From: Parasponia andersonii
Taxonomy: Eukaryota; Streptophyta; Magnoliopsida; Rosales; Cannabaceae
Length of the DNA: 64,000 nucleotides
Direction: 5' to 3'
Assembly: GCA_002914805.1 (NCBI GenBank)
Contig: JXTB01000403.1
Span: forward strand, 133,855 to 197,854
Shown here: in pieces, positions 34,801 through 47,201 of the stretch
How positions within the stretch are numbered: the stretch's first letter is position 1
Layout: every line of letters begins with the position of its first letter
Translations under genes and position numbers: made by a program
The notes under the pieces: model-generated
The model's input: only the letters and a program-made list of their open reading frames with translations
Told to the model about the DNA's origin: nothing
Databases searched by the model: none

Positions 34801-35973
34801 TTTGTCTCGATGACTGCATTAGCTTGAGCTTTCCTTTTTCCTTTGTTTCCTCTGCCTTTGTCTAGATGGCTACTGCTAGATCTAGGAGTACTACTGTAAG
34901 ACTTTCCATAACCTCCTTGTGTTCCAGATGCCTGAGGGGTCTACCAGCTTGCAATGAAGGTAGAACCCTGAGGACGATATTGGTGTTAAATAGGAGAGAT
35001 GAAAGTTAGAGCTAAGCTTTGGAAATGAGCAAGCCTAGTTTGCTAACTAGGGATGGGTGTCAATGCTACTTGACTCCCCTATGATCCTCTACTGGTCAGT
35101 GGAGAGGTCTACAAAACCTGGGGACAATTTCTTTTAAAATGGCCTTATTAATCACAATAGTGGCAGAAATACGGGGTAAAACATTCACTTCCTATTGAAA
35201 CAAAACTAACACTAGGTCCACTACTCTATGAACCCTGCCCATGCCATTGACCCTTTTTCATTTTTCTATCGTTACCTTTCCTTTTATATCCACCAGTGGT
35301 TCTTCTATCACTAATCAATGTAGCTTCAATTCTCTAAGTTGTACCATAAGCCTTAGTAACGGTAGTAATTGGAAATGTCTTAAGTCTGATGCGAATTTTT
35401 GGCCTTAAGTTGGTTATGAAATGAACCACTTGAAGTCTCAATTAATTTTCCAGTGTATGGGCATATTGAGAAAGTTCCACAAATCTCGCATAGTACTCAT
35501 CAACAGTCATACTCCCTTGACGCAAGTTATTCTACTGTTTCAGCATCTCATTCACATGCTCGTTATTGGCTTACTATCCTCTGAACAGTTCATCAAACTG
35601 TTCCCAAGTCATAGGAGTATCATGGGTCAACTTGATAGTATTCCACCAACGATCAGTAACATCTGGAAACAAGTACGTTGCAAAGCCTACTCTAAATCTG
35701 TTGGTACTGCCAAAGTATTAAATTTCTTTTAAAATTCCCTAAGCCATCTCAGTGCAGCTGTGGGATCATGTTCTCCATAAAAATTTAGTGGGTTTAGCTT
35801 AGTAAAATCCGTGAAGCTTTTAAATCGTTCGTCCTCTCCAGTTGGACTTGTCATAAGACCAGGTATCCTCTAGATCGCTAAAAAGCATCAACAATATCAA
35901 AAGTAGGAAGGTTTTGTCGTCGAAGGGCATCTTGTTCTCCCTCAGGTTGAGGCACTCTCCTTCTTGGTGGCAT
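31880..35973 (-). pseudogene. Chromovirus gag-pol (broken, RT core deleted)
   Basis: The start at 35973 opens MPPRRRVPQPEGEQDALRRQ, usual for this lineage. Following blocks are the gag region (WLREFKRN-like, 35700s), a zinc knuckle CHYC..GHFKRNCP near 35150, the retropepsin motif LFDTGVSHSF near 34715, the RT approach EFPYVFPKDLPRLP near 34260, a jump into REKYVEHLKIMFQTL near 34180, RNase H, an integrase zinc finger and core (CMVCQQVK at about 33000-33030, DFVMGL, SDRGPRFTSKFW), and a chromodomain-like tail near 31900-32080. The jump removes about 175 residues including the YxDD centre. Many stops and frame changes are present. Confidence 0.85.
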
Positions 35974-36095
35974 TTTCTTGATCTGTATTCTAATATGTCC
36001 AACATATTAGTAAGATAATGATGGCATATGACTTATATAAAGAAATGTCCAGTCCAGCTCAACGAGTGACACACTCTAAGTACTTCAAATTAAAA

Positions 36096-36112
36096 CCATG
36101 CTCTGATACCAA
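36096..36112 (-). other. Primer binding site for initiator tRNA-Met
   Basis: The minus strand reads TTGGTATCAGAGCATGG eight or so bases after the 5' LTR end. TGGTATCAGAGC is the standard complement of the plant initiator tRNA-Met 3' end. Confidence 0.85.
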
Positions 36113-36118
36113 ATTTTC

Positions 36119-38257
36119 TGTCACGATCGGGGCCAGGGTTAATGGTAGAATGGGTATTTCATAAAATAGAAATACCAAAAATAATTTTTTTAAATGACTC
36201 ATTTAATTCAAAAATTTACCCCAAGGACTCAAAATTTTCAAAATAGCCTCAATAAAATATTTAATTAAAAATAAATACCACAGTTATGCATTACTTATTA
36301 AACATAGATAGTAAATAAAACAGTTATTTAATAGTTATATATCACCAATCATCTCACACTCAAATACTGATATAAATAATACAAATCATGACCAAATCTC
36401 ACATTCTAGTTCATAAAGTTTAACAAAATCCAAATTCCTACTCAAATCTAAATATTTTACAAGTCTTATAGGAATTTACTAAAATATAAATAAACTAGTT
36501 ATCCTACAATGTCTCGAACTAGGTCTCCTAGTCCAAATCACAATGAGTGCCACCTGAGGGGAAGAATAAGTGAGCTAATACCTAGTAGAAAATCGATTGC
36601 ATGTCTTTATCATAAGAAATATACTCATCTTAAAGGTTCTGCATGGTTAGTATTCCATTCAAAACAGTTCACAAAACCTAAGTGGAAATCATAGTCTAGT
36701 AGTTCAAACATTCCAAAATATTATAAAACATCCATCAAAACCAGTACATATTTATTCAAGTAAACATATAACTATGTATACAATCATAATGTCTGAAGTA
36801 TCCTAGTAGATTACTCGTAAGTCCGAGCCACCTAAAAAGATGTCGTAAGTCCGATCACTCAATATGGAGCATTATAAGTCTTACAGTCGCGTAAGTGTGT
36901 GAATGCATGCAAATGTTATATGAGTGATAGAATAAAGATATGCACTATTTTCACAAAATCACAATATAACTATGCAATATTCTTTTATTAAGCATCATTT
37001 AGTTCTCAAAACTGAGTTCTAAAACCATTTTGGATCTTCTAAAAATTTCGGCATTATAATGGCTATTTTTGATCAAAGTCAAAGTCAAATTTCCTATGGA
37101 AAATAGTTCAAAATAGTATATGTGACACGCCAACAAGTGTGACATGCCTCCCAGTTAAAATAGATATAAACACAATTTTATGAATTATTTTACAAACTTC
37201 CATTTTTATTCAAAATATGTGAAAATCAAAATTAAACCAATTTGAAGATCAAGTGATCGAATCTCTACCTCAATCGAGTGTCCAAATAGTGTTATAAAGC
37301 TATGGAGAAAGTTTGGTACCATTTAGGTGTTGTTTTCGAATCTTTGATTTCTTGGTTTGAAAACTTGGTTTTCAAACGGAGCTTCAAACATGAAACAGAC
37401 TTCACCACTGAATTCAGAACACCCAAAAATGCTAGGTTAGATATATAATTTGTCCAATTTGGAACCGAGTCCCACGGCACGGAAATCAAGATAAATCTGA
37501 GCCGTACGATTTTATTTTTTATGTCCGTTTCAAAACATGATCAATATATATCTTATTTTTCACCATTATCAATGTAGATTCCAAAAATGATATTAGTTTC
37601 AAAATCTAATAGTCCGATCGAAAAGTCAATTCCAAAACTATTTACACATAAAATTGTCCAACGAAATTGAAATCGAACGGACCAAAATTGAGACATGAGG
37701 CACCTATCATGAGATTGCTCGTGAGGAGAGGAGTTCACGGCGACTTATTTTATGGTGAACGATGGCTGGAATCGTCTCCCGCGAGCAAAATTACCCTAGG
37801 CATTTTTTGCCATTTTTTGGCAATTGTGAGCTTTGATAGGGCTGGTTCTGGGGGTGGCTTCTTCGTTTAGTGACGATGCATTGATTCTGGGTAGCGGTGG
37901 GTGTTAACGGCAGTGGGTTGGATGGCTGCAATGGCTAGCCGTGGATGAAGAAGCTCGGGGATCTCGAGGAGAAAGAAGGGAAGTGCAGGGATTTATGGGC
38001 AATTTCCTAAATTATAGCACCACGTGTCATCTTCTGAGAGATTGGACACTGTTTTACTTATTTATGTTTTGATCCGATTTTTGAAATTTCTTTTCAAAAA
38101 CAGCCTTGAATAATTACACTTTTATCCCAATTTTTAAACTTTCTTTATATTTTTAACTAAATGAACCTAGACCGATTCTGTCCAAATTCATCCAAAAATT
38201 TGAATTTTTTTTTTAAATAATACCACAGTAGCCTTGTTTAATTTGAGGGGTTTTATA
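36119..38257 (-). repeat. 5' LTR of the chromovirus
   Basis: About 2.14 kb, clearly homologous along its length to 29628-31819 but with many substitutions and small indels, so the insertion is old. The outer end reads GGGGTTTTATA, an aged form of TTTTACA. Confidence 0.8.
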
Positions 38258-39242
38258 GTCACAATATAAACTCTATTGATCGACAATTAAGACTAACATA
38301 CAGCATTAACAAACTAAAGCATCCCTCGTGATAATAGTAATATATTAATACTAGAAGAATAAAAATAGAAATCAAGCAAAGCATACACATAGACTTATAG
38401 CAATTTGGTCTTATTATGCAGAGCTACATATTTCCACTTTGTTGCCGCAAGTTTTTACTAAAATGGAGAAGAAAATTATGCAGGTTATTTTCACAAGTCC
38501 CAGTACCATTTACAAAGCTTATTTCATGCCCCAGTCTCTCTATCCGCAGTATGATTAGACTCACAAATATAATTCAACAATAAAAACCGCACAAGTCTGT
38601 GTTTCTTTTAGTGATGAAAGAATTAATTAAAATTTGATTATAGAAAAATTAAGTAATAGCGTTAATTTTTGGAGATTGCAAATCATGACATACATATCCC
38701 ATACTTATATAATCAAACGTAATAACAATTAGTTAAAACAATATATATATTTATATATATAAACGATATAGTAAAATTTATTTGAGGTGTACTCCTGCTT
38801 GTTTATACGTAATTAACTTTGGTTATTTTGAGAGGTGATTATATTTGTTTTGCATAGTTAGATTTTAATGAGCGACAACTCAATGGTCTCTTATAAGGTG
38901 GCAACTTAATTAGTTAACATGCTTGAAGTTCTTCATGATACTTCTTCTCATATATATAGTTGGTTATTATTCATTAAAAAACGATTGGGCTAATTACGAT
39001 ATACTAACTGTTACACAATTTATACATATACGAGTAGTACTACTACAACTGTAATTTGTATAATTTGTATTAATCATGTGTTAGGTATCATGTCTTTTAC
39101 AATTTAGTTACAAACTGGAAACCCTGTTAATTAAGTGAATAATTCATCAGAAGAAAAACCAAAGCGATCAGTGGAGTCCGCCATACTTAGGCTGTTGCCG
39201 CCGCCACACCATTTGAAAACCTGAAAGGTTTATATTTGTGCA
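38258..39242. other. Spacer between chromovirus and copia element
   Basis: AT-rich host-type DNA. No gene or bounded repeat was recognised. Confidence 0.5.
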
Positions 39243-39247
39243 TATTA

Positions 39248-39837
39248 TATTAGGAGATCGGCTTTATGGAAGCGATAACACACAGCTAAAATACGAGTTG
39301 AGAAAATTTGGGTAAAATGAAAAAAATAAGGTACACAAAAGAATTAACGTGGTTCATCTAATTTAGGCTACATCTACGGATAAGGCTGTGAAGAATTTCA
39401 CTATAAAAAGTAGATTACAACTCACTTCTCTCTAAATACAAGGAGAAAACAAATGAATCTCTCTCTCTCTTGAAATAGGAGAAACCACTCTCTCTAAACA
39501 ATTTAGGAGAAAACAAGTGGGATATTAAGAGGAATTCTTAGGCTTGAATTCTCTCTTAGAAAGGAACAAGATTTAGAATAGGATACAAAACAAGTGATGA
39601 AATCCTCCGTATTTATAGAACTTGAAAGGTGGTGTGAATACCATATTTTACTATTGCTATTACGGCTGCACTTTTTACTATTGTTATTACGGCTGCCTTT
39701 TTTACTATTCCTATTGCGGCTACTTTTTTAACTATTCCTATTGCGGTTGTCCTTTTTACTATTCATATTGTAGCTGCCTTTTTTCACTGTTCCTATTGCG
39801 GCTAGTTGATGAGCTATAATTGTTGATTTGTTCAACA
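39248..39837 (-). repeat. 3' LTR of the copia element
   Basis: Begins TATTAGGAGATCGG, where TG has become TA, and ends TTGTTCAACA. On the minus strand it holds a TATA box (TATAAAT at 39611-39617). A minisatellite of about 26 bp lies at 39645-39805. Confidence 0.9.
39645..39805. repeat. 26-bp minisatellite inside the copia LTR
   Basis: About six imperfect copies of a unit like TTTTTACTATTCCTATTGCG followed by GCTGCC. A matching array with fewer copies lies in the other LTR at about 44393-44525. The tandem Tyr/Cys-rich translation is a by-product. Confidence 0.8.
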
Positions 39838-39922
39838 TTCTCCCACTTGAAGACTTGATTTTAATCATGTCTTCACACTTGATAAATCTCTCTTTTCTTC
39901 CCTTGTCAATTCTTCATGCTGC

Positions 39923-42900
39923 TTATATTTCTGCTAGGCCATATAAGGATTTACACCATTGGAACTTGTCAGTGTTGATTGGTTTGGTTAAAGCATCTGT
40001 TAGGTTCTCCTTTGTGTGAATCTTCTTCATGTCCACACTTCTATCTTCTACTACTTCTCGAACAAAATGATATTGAACACCAATGTGCTTTGTCCTGGAA
40101 TGAAAGGCTGGATTCCTTGCAATGTGCAAGGCACTCTGACTATCACAAAATAGAGAATCTTTTCTTGTTTGTGCCCGAGCTCCTCTAATATCCTTTGAAC
40201 CTAAATAGCCTCTTTACAAGTTTATGTAGCCTCCATATATTCTGCTTCTGTTGTAGATAAAGCCACAACAGTTTGCAGTTTCGAAACCTAGCTTACAGCT
40301 CATTCTCTAAGAGTAAACATATAGCCTGTAGTAGATTTTCGTTTGTCAAGATCACCCGCAAAATCTGAATCAATATATCCTTTGACAGTAAATTCTGATC
40401 CTCTGTAACATAATGCAGCATCTGAGGTTCCTTTGATGTATCTCAGAATTCTCTTCATAGCATTCCAATGTTCTCCACCAGGATTCGCCATAAATTGACT
40501 AACCGCTCCTATTGCTTGTGTAATGTCTGGTCTTGTACATATCATAGTGAACATTAGGCTTCCCACTACTGATGCATACAGTACTCGAGACATCTCCATC
40601 CTCTCTGCTCCATTGTTAGGACACATCCCGGAGGATAACTTGAAGTTAATACGAAGTGGGGTAGAAATCGATTTACAATCTTGCATATTGAAGCGGCACA
40701 AGATTTTCTTTAAATAATTCTTCTGAGAAAGCCGAATCTTCCTGTTACCTCTGTCTTAGTGAATTAGCATCCCTAGAATCTTGTTTGCTGGTCCCAAGTC
40801 CTTCATATCAAATTCCCTAGCTAACTATGCCTTCAATTCTTGGATTCTGCCTTTGTTGGGACCCGCTACCAACATGTCATCCACGTACAATAATAAGATA
40901 ATGAAGTCACTATCTTTATCAAACCTCCTAAAGTATGTGCAGTGGTCTGAACTGAGTCTGTTGTACCCAATGCTTATGATGAAGGAATTAAATCTCTTAT
41001 ACCAACACCTCGGTGCCTGTTTGAGTCCGTATAGAGATTTGTTCAACTTGCAAACCAAGTTCTCCTTACCTGTTTCAGCAAAACCTTCTGGTAGGAGCAT
41101 ATAAATCTCTTCTTTAAGTTCTCTATGAAGAAAAGTAGTTTTCACATCTAGCTATTCTAGATATAGGTCAAACGTAGCACACATCGCCAGAACCACTCTA
41201 ACTGTTGTCAGTCGAACTACAGGTGAAAATATTTCATTAAAGTCAATAACTTCTTTCTGAGCATATCCTTTTATCACCAATCCTGCACGATACCGCTCCA
41301 CTTGATCATTACTATCACGCTTGATCTTGTAGACCCATTTATTGCCAATAGCCTTCCTTCTTTGTGGTAGCGAAACAAGATCCCGTGTCTTGTTCTTGTG
41401 AAGGGTTTCAATCTCTTCTTGTATTATTGTCATCTATAGGAATACATCTGGGCTTTTGGTAGCCTCATGGAAAGTTGTTGGCTCTCCATCCTCTGTTAGA
41501 AGACAGTAGGCAATATTGCTCTTAGTGATATAATCCGAGTGCCATACCCATGTTCTTTTCTCACGAGTTGACCGACGAATTTCAAAAGCCTCTTCCTCGA
41601 CTGGTTCTTCTACTTCGTGCTCTGGTGCTACTTCAGAAGAATCTGAATCTTCAGTATTCTTTTCTACCTGAACTGTAGTAGTTTCTGGTCTGCTATCGTC
41701 TCCCTTCTCTTGCAGTTTATTCTCTGCAAATATCACATGTCTGCTGATGACAACCTTATGGGTAGTGGGATCCCATAAGTGATATCCCTTGACTCCATCA
41801 GCATATCCCAAGAGTACACACCTTTTGGACTTTGAATCCAGTTTTGTGATTTCTTGAGTGTTATACATCACGTACATAGGATATCGAAACATATATAAAC
41901 GAGAATAATCAGCTAGTTTACCAGTCCACATCCCCATCGGTGTCTTCAGATCAATCGCTATTGATGGAGATTGATTGATCACATAACATGCGGTTTTGAC
42001 TGCTTCTGCCCAGAATGTCTTGGGTAGACCTACAGCATTCAACATTGCTCTTGTTGTTTCTAACAAGGTTCTGTTCATTCGCTCTGCCACTCCATTTTGT
42101 TGGAGGAGTGTATGCCACTGTGAATTGCCTCTTGATACCTTCTTGTTGACAGAAGTTATCAAATTCATTGCTTGTATATTCTCCTCCATTGTCCGTCCTT
42201 AAACACTCAATCTTTTCTCCAGATTCAAGCTCCATCTATACTTTGAATATTTTGAAGACTGAAAACACATCTGCCTTCCTCTTGATAGGATACACCCAAT
42301 ATCTCTTGAAGTGATCATCAATAAAAGATACAAAATATCTAGCGCCTCCTAGGGACATTACTGGTGCTTGCCAAACATCAGAGTGAACCAAGTCTAGAAC
42401 TTTTTTACTTCTAGAACTGGATGTGCTAAACTTTAATCTATGTTGCTTGCTTGTGACATAATGCTCACAAAAGGGTAAAGATACCTTCGTGAGACCAGGA
42501 AACAACCTCCGTTCAGAGAGAATATTCAAGCCTCATTCTGACATATGGCCAAGCTTAGGATGCCACATCATCGTTGATTCTTCTCCGGAATTTGTTGAAG
42601 CAACTGATGCCCCCACTTCCATCAGTGTATCTCATTTAAGCATGTATAGATTCACTGCGATTTTCTCCGCCTTCATTACTACAAGTGCGCCCCTCATGAT
42701 CTTCATGATCCCATTCTCGACACGAGTTTTGCAATCAAGGTTATTTAATTGTCCCAAAGACAATAGATTTTTCTTCAGGCCTTTCACATGTCGCATCTCT
42801 TGAATAGTACAAATAGTGCCATCGTACATCTTTATCTTGATAGTACCAATCCCAGCGATCTCTAAGGCATGATCGTTACCCATGAATACAGATCATCCAA

Positions 42901-43844
42901 AAACAGGTTCATATGTGTGAAACCATTCTCTGTGAGAAGTCATATGCTATATTGCTCCCGAATCCACTAACCAAACATCAGTGAGCTGCCGTCTGTCCTT
43001 AGAAATTGTTGTTGTTTCACTTTACAGGATTTCTCCATCATCTGAAGTATTTGCAATATTCCCCTGAGCATTTGATGACTCGGGGTCCTTTTCTCGAGAA
43101 TCTCCATTCTTTTTGAGTTGCCAACACTCCCTTTTGATGTGCCTTTTCTTGCTACAGTGATAACATTTGACATTCTTCTTACTTCTTGACTTTGATCTAC
43201 CATGACTCTGACTCCCACTAGGGCCACATTTCATTGATCTTCCTCTTATTATCAAAGCATTTATTTGCTGTGATCTTGCTAATCTGTCTTCCTTGTTCTT
43301 GCGCCAATTTTCTTCTTTGAGAATAGCAGCTGTAAGATTGTTGAAAACTAGAGTTGTAGCATTGTTGGTCACATTTATGATGAGTTGATCAAACGAATCA
43401 GGTAGACTATGAAGTAAGATTTCTGCACGTTCATTATCCTCTATTTTATACTCCATTGTTGTGAGCCGTGAGAATAGAGTGTTGAGGGTGTTGATGTGAT
43501 CGGTCACTGTTGTTAATTCCGCTATCCGAAGGTATAAAGCCTTCTCTTCAAGAAAATTTTGTTATGAAGCAACTTAGCCTGATATAACTTTGTCAGTGTA
43601 TCTCATATCTCCTTGGCTGACTTCTTCTCCTCAATGCTCGACAGGACTCCATCTGCTGGCGCCAGATGTAAGTTAGCGACAGTATTGCTATCCATCTTGT
43701 CCCACTTTTTATCATCAGTAATCTCAGTAGGCATTTCCCCAATTGTTGCTAGGCAATTATCTTTTCTCAAGATTGCCTTTATCTTCATTTTCCACAAGAG
43801 AAATTACTCCTATTAATCTTCTCAATATCAAATTTTGCCACCAT
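39923..43844 (-). pseudogene. Copia gag-pol polyprotein (broken by stops and frame changes)
   Basis: The start at 43844 opens MVAKFDIEKINRSNFS, then a frame change into WKMKIKAIL. Gag (UBN2 type, 43022-43797) ends with the knuckle CYHCSKKRHIKREC. Protease follows near 42980 (VDSGA) and runs through 42632. Integrase has MWHPKLGH near 42555, then HSDVWQAP and RTDNGGEYTS (42100-42440). RT runs from about 41433 to 40300, with the catalytic YVDDM codons at 40873-40887 intact. RNase H has ALSTTEAEY near 40250 and the C-terminus ends at 39923 (SLYGLAEI). About ten stops or frame changes interrupt it, several at Trp or Gln codons. Confidence 0.9.
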
Positions 43845-43881
43845 TTTCGTTCACCACAATTTGTTCAATTACCACCGTTTT

Positions 43882-43968
43882 ACTGTATGTGAATAGCACT
43901 GTATACATGAATAGTATTGTATACGTGAACAGTATCGTATACGTGAATAGTTTGTATATGTGAACAGT
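43882..43968. repeat. 21-bp tandem repeat in the copia leader
   Basis: Four imperfect copies of a unit like GTATACGTGAACAGTATC lie between the primer site and the gag start. The position is the 5' untranslated leader of the genomic RNA. Confidence 0.75.
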
Positions 43969-43975
43969 ACTCCAA

Positions 43976-43993
43976 CCAATGGCTCTGATACCA
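43976..43993 (-). other. Primer binding site of the copia element
   Basis: Minus-strand TGGTATCAGAGCCATTGG one base after the 5' LTR, a full match to the initiator tRNA-Met class of primer sites. Confidence 0.9.
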
Positions 43994-43994
43994 C

Positions 43995-44557
43995 TGTTAG
44001 AAGATCGGTTTTGCAGAAGTGATAATACACAGCTAAAATACGAGTTGAGAAAATTTGGGTAAAATGAAAAAAATAAGGCACACAAAAGAATTAACGTGGT
44101 TCACCCACTTTAGGCTACGTCCATGGATAAGGCTGTGAAGAATTTCACTATGAAAAGGAGATTATAACTTACTTCTCTCTAAATACAAGGAGAGAATAAA
44201 TGAATCTCTCTCTCTCTTGAAATAGGAGAAAACACTCTTTCTAAACAATTTAGGAGAAAATAAGTGGGACACTAAGAGGAATTCCTAGGCTTGAATTCTC
44301 TCTTAGAAAGGAAGAGGATTTAGAATAGGATACAAAACAAGTGATGAAACCCTCCGTATTTATAGAACTTAAAAAGTAGTGTGAACACCATCTTTTACTA
44401 TTGCTATTACGGCTGCTCTTTTCACTATTGTTATTGCGGTTGTCCTTTTTACTATTCTTATTACGGCTGCCTTTTTTACTATTCCTATTATGACTGCCCC
44501 TTTTTATTGTTCATATTACGACTAGTTGGTGAGCTGCAATTGTTGATTTGTTCAACA
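43995..44557 (-). repeat. 5' LTR of the copia element
   Basis: Begins TGTTAGAAGATCGG and ends TTGTTCAACA. The TATA word is at about 44358-44366 on the minus strand. It is slightly shorter than the other LTR because its minisatellite has fewer copies. Confidence 0.92.
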
Positions 44558-44562
44558 TATTA

Positions 44563-45862
44563 TATATCTATATAATTTATATATGTATAGCCCCTATATA
44601 GAGACAATGTTTGTAGAGTCTGCAATCTCTACTATAGATCATAGAGGTCCAGAAAATTAGTCGGGCTGCAAATAATTAATTAATAGCAATTTTATGAGGC
44701 AAAAATAATTATTACTATTCATCACTAGCTACAATTATTAGTGATCTTTCTATATAAACTTACATTTATGAAGCTAAATATATATACGTGTAGAGTTCAC
44801 TCGTATTAGAGAAAGATGACGAAATTAATGATTATTAAAAAGACAATACTAGAGAAGCTCCACGCTCGAATACCTACCCGTAGGGCCGCAGCCTCTCTTA
44901 TACCAATTTCAATTCAATTTTGAATTCGTAAGTTTTCCTAGCTTTTTACTGATTGATGGTTTTGATCGGCTTCTATAGTTAATATTGTAACAATTTAAAA
45001 ACATTTATAGTTGATTTATTAACCATTAACTGTTTAAAAAAATTTGATTAGGGCTGAGGTGTTAAAAGGCAAGAGTTATGTTTAATGAGAACTGTTAGCT
45101 GTATTTTTTTTAATATCTTTTTTGTATTCTTTCTGTTTCATTATTCGACACGTAAATGTTATTATAATTTGTTATATTATTAAAATATTAAACTAGATAT
45201 AGACATGAACCCAGACACAGAACTACTTTGCTATTAATTAGGGTTTTTCAATTTTGTATATGCTTTTAGAAAGCTAATAAATTAATTTACATATATTTAT
45301 CATTTTTTTAGCTTAGATTATATGCAAAGTCTCCACTCAAAAACAGAAAAATTATAGAATAACTCCCACAAATAAAAGAAAATATAGTTTTAGCCGCAAT
45401 TAGACAAAATTTCTAATTTTGTCCTTGATCGTGATACTGAAAAATGTAAAAAGAATGCATTTAAGATTCCTGACCATGAATAATTTGGCAGATTTTACTA
45501 CTGTGTACGTATAATCAATCTCTTTTATTACTATTTTAAAAAAGCACATACACAATTTTTTTGGCGATGAAATTAAAAAAAAAAAAAAAGACAAAAAAAA
45601 ACCTCATGAGAGGTAGCTTGTCTTATTTGGGCTCAGTTTGTGAGCAGAGACACAAAAAAACAATAATAGGTGGAGAGATAGACACAGAATATCAGTGGGA
45701 CATTTAAAACATCTTGGATCGGGCGCCTGTTTGGTGGCTTTCATATTTTTCCACAGACCAAATTAAAGAAAGAAAACTAGTGCTGCTCTTTTTCGCAGGG
45801 CTTCTCTATCTCTGCCATTGTCCTTTTCTAGGACTGCTGAACCACATTGCCTACGTAATATT

Positions 45863-45909
<47 letters not shown>

Positions 45910-46081
45910 GATTACAATTATCTTGACCATCGACGGCTCTTTACGTGCTCCTGCCTTTACACATATTTACGTAAATATCTAGTTATAAATATAACTTATT
46001 TAGTAAGTGCATAAACAACTTTAAAATTAACTTACCCAAAATTATTGAACATAAGTTTGTTTTATGTTTATATATATATAT
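44563..46081. other. Spacer between copia and Tat elements
   Basis: No gene recognised. It holds a compound (CT)n(AT)n microsatellite at about 45864-45909 and a TA run at 46069-46086 next to the Tat insertion site. Confidence 0.5.
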
Positions 46082-46086
46082 ATATA

Positions 46087-46876
46087 TGTGAGGCTCATTT
46101 CCGTGATGCTTCACATGGTTCCAGAAGTGGCAAAATAAAAGGATATAATTGATGAATTCAATACGGGCTCTCAAAGACATTATTTAGACGACAAGTGAGT
46201 TTTATATGACGCAATATAAGCTTATTAAATTCACGAAAGTTAGTGTTGAGTTTTATTTGAGGTCTGCATCAGACAAACCCTCAGAAGAGTTAGCCGAATC
46301 TAAGCCACTCCAAATATGAGATTTGGAGCCCTCAAGAATTTATAGTTTTCTATCATCACAAGTGACATTTAGCACCAGGGTCAAACAGAGTATATAATGC
46401 TCCGTCATAGTCTCCATGTGCATTAGGTGGACTACTTTACAGAGCTACAGATAACTACGATCTCGTCTGATATAGGCACATATCAAAAGAGATCGTGGTA
46501 AGCAAGAAATGTCAAATCAAAGAGAGTTGCAGTATCCATAATCCACGATTTTCGGAGCACATAATGAGGAAAATAAGGTAATTAGTCCTAAAATTAAAAG
46601 GGATTAAACACTTAATTTCAGGACACACACACATATATATATAGCACATTTTTTAGAAAAGATGATGATTATTATTCATTTGATATCACTATAGAGCTAC
46701 AAACAACCACGATCTATCTGGTATAGACACATATCAAAAGAGATAGTGATAAGTAAGAAACATCGAATCAAAGGGAGTTGCAGCATCCATAATCCACGAT
46801 TTTTGGAGCGCATAACAAGGAAAATGAGGTAATTGGTGAAATTAAGAGGGACTAAGCACTTAATTTCAGAACACAT

Positions 46877-46911
<35 letters not shown>

Positions 46912-47109
46912 GCACATTTTTTATAAAAGAGGATGATTATTATTCATTTGATCACTACCATCATTCTGTTAACTTATAAGAAAAATATCTGACTTAAGTA
47001 TCGGAGAGTCTTGCAGGTAGCCACCCTCGACTCCCTCTCCAGAATCAAGAATAGAGTTAAATCAAATCAAAGAGAACACGTAAATAGTTGGTAGAAGGGC
47101 GTACCAATA
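46087..47109 (+). repeat. 5' LTR of the Tat element, with a tandem duplication
   Basis: Matches the right LTR up to GGACTACTTTAC at 46440 and again from TTGCAGGTAGCC near 47013. The 570 bases between are missing from the right LTR. Within them a unit of about 252 bases starting AGAGCTACA is present twice (46441-46692 and 46693 to about 46951). Confidence 0.8.
46441..46951. repeat. Tandem pair of about 252-bp units in the 5' LTR
   Basis: Both units run from AGAGCTACA through CATCCATAATCCACGATTTT and a CA/TA microsatellite to GATTATTATTCATTTGAT. They differ at many sites, so the duplication is not recent. Confidence 0.85.
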
Positions 47110-47110
47110 G

Positions 47111-47130
47111 TTTGGTCCCATCTGTGGGAA
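47111..47130 (+). other. Primer binding site of the Tat element
   Basis: TTGGTCCCATCTGTGGGAA directly after the LTR. The Tat-lineage form usually has GCGCC where this copy has GTCCC, a pattern fitting C-to-T decay plus other change. I do not name the tRNA. Confidence 0.6.
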
Positions 47131-47201
47131 GAGACGAGAGAAAGAAAAATTAGAAACTTGAAATCAACTCTCTCCTTGAACGAAAAGTGGTACAATATTA
47201 G

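Larger units (their letters stand above)
29628..38257 (-). mobile_element. Ty3/gypsy chromovirus, minus strand, about 8.6 kb
   Basis: Two LTRs (29628-31819 and 36119-38257) start TGTCACGAT on the plus strand. On the minus strand the 5' LTR ends at 36119 and is followed by a primer site at 36096-36111 reading TGGTATCAGAGCATGG, which pairs with initiator tRNA-Met. A purine tract reading AAGGGAGGAAGGA precedes the 3' LTR at about 31820-31832. The order gag, protease, RT/RNase H, integrase with integrase after RT shows Ty3/gypsy. A C-terminal EEATWE-type segment points to a chromovirus, probably the Tekay/Del group. The flanking 5-bp duplications cannot be matched with confidence. Confidence 0.88.
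39248..44557 (-). mobile_element. Ty1/copia element, minus strand, 5.3 kb
   Basis: Two LTRs (39248-39837 and 43995-44557) enclose gag-pol. TATTA flanks both sides (39243-39247 and 44558-44562), a clean 5-bp target duplication. The primer site at 43976-43993 reads TGGTATCAGAGCCATTGG on the minus strand, for initiator tRNA-Met, and a purine tract AAGTGGGAGAA lies at 39838-39848. Integrase comes before RT, which defines copia. The gag style and CYHCSKKRHIKREC knuckle suggest the Tork group. LTRs differ at several percent of sites, so it is younger than the chromovirus but not fresh. Confidence 0.93.

Noticed and set aside
29628..38262. GTCAC as target duplication of the chromovirus
   Set aside because: GTCAC follows the right LTR and also occurs at the left edge, but there it is part of the LTR itself, as the inner copy at 36119 shows.
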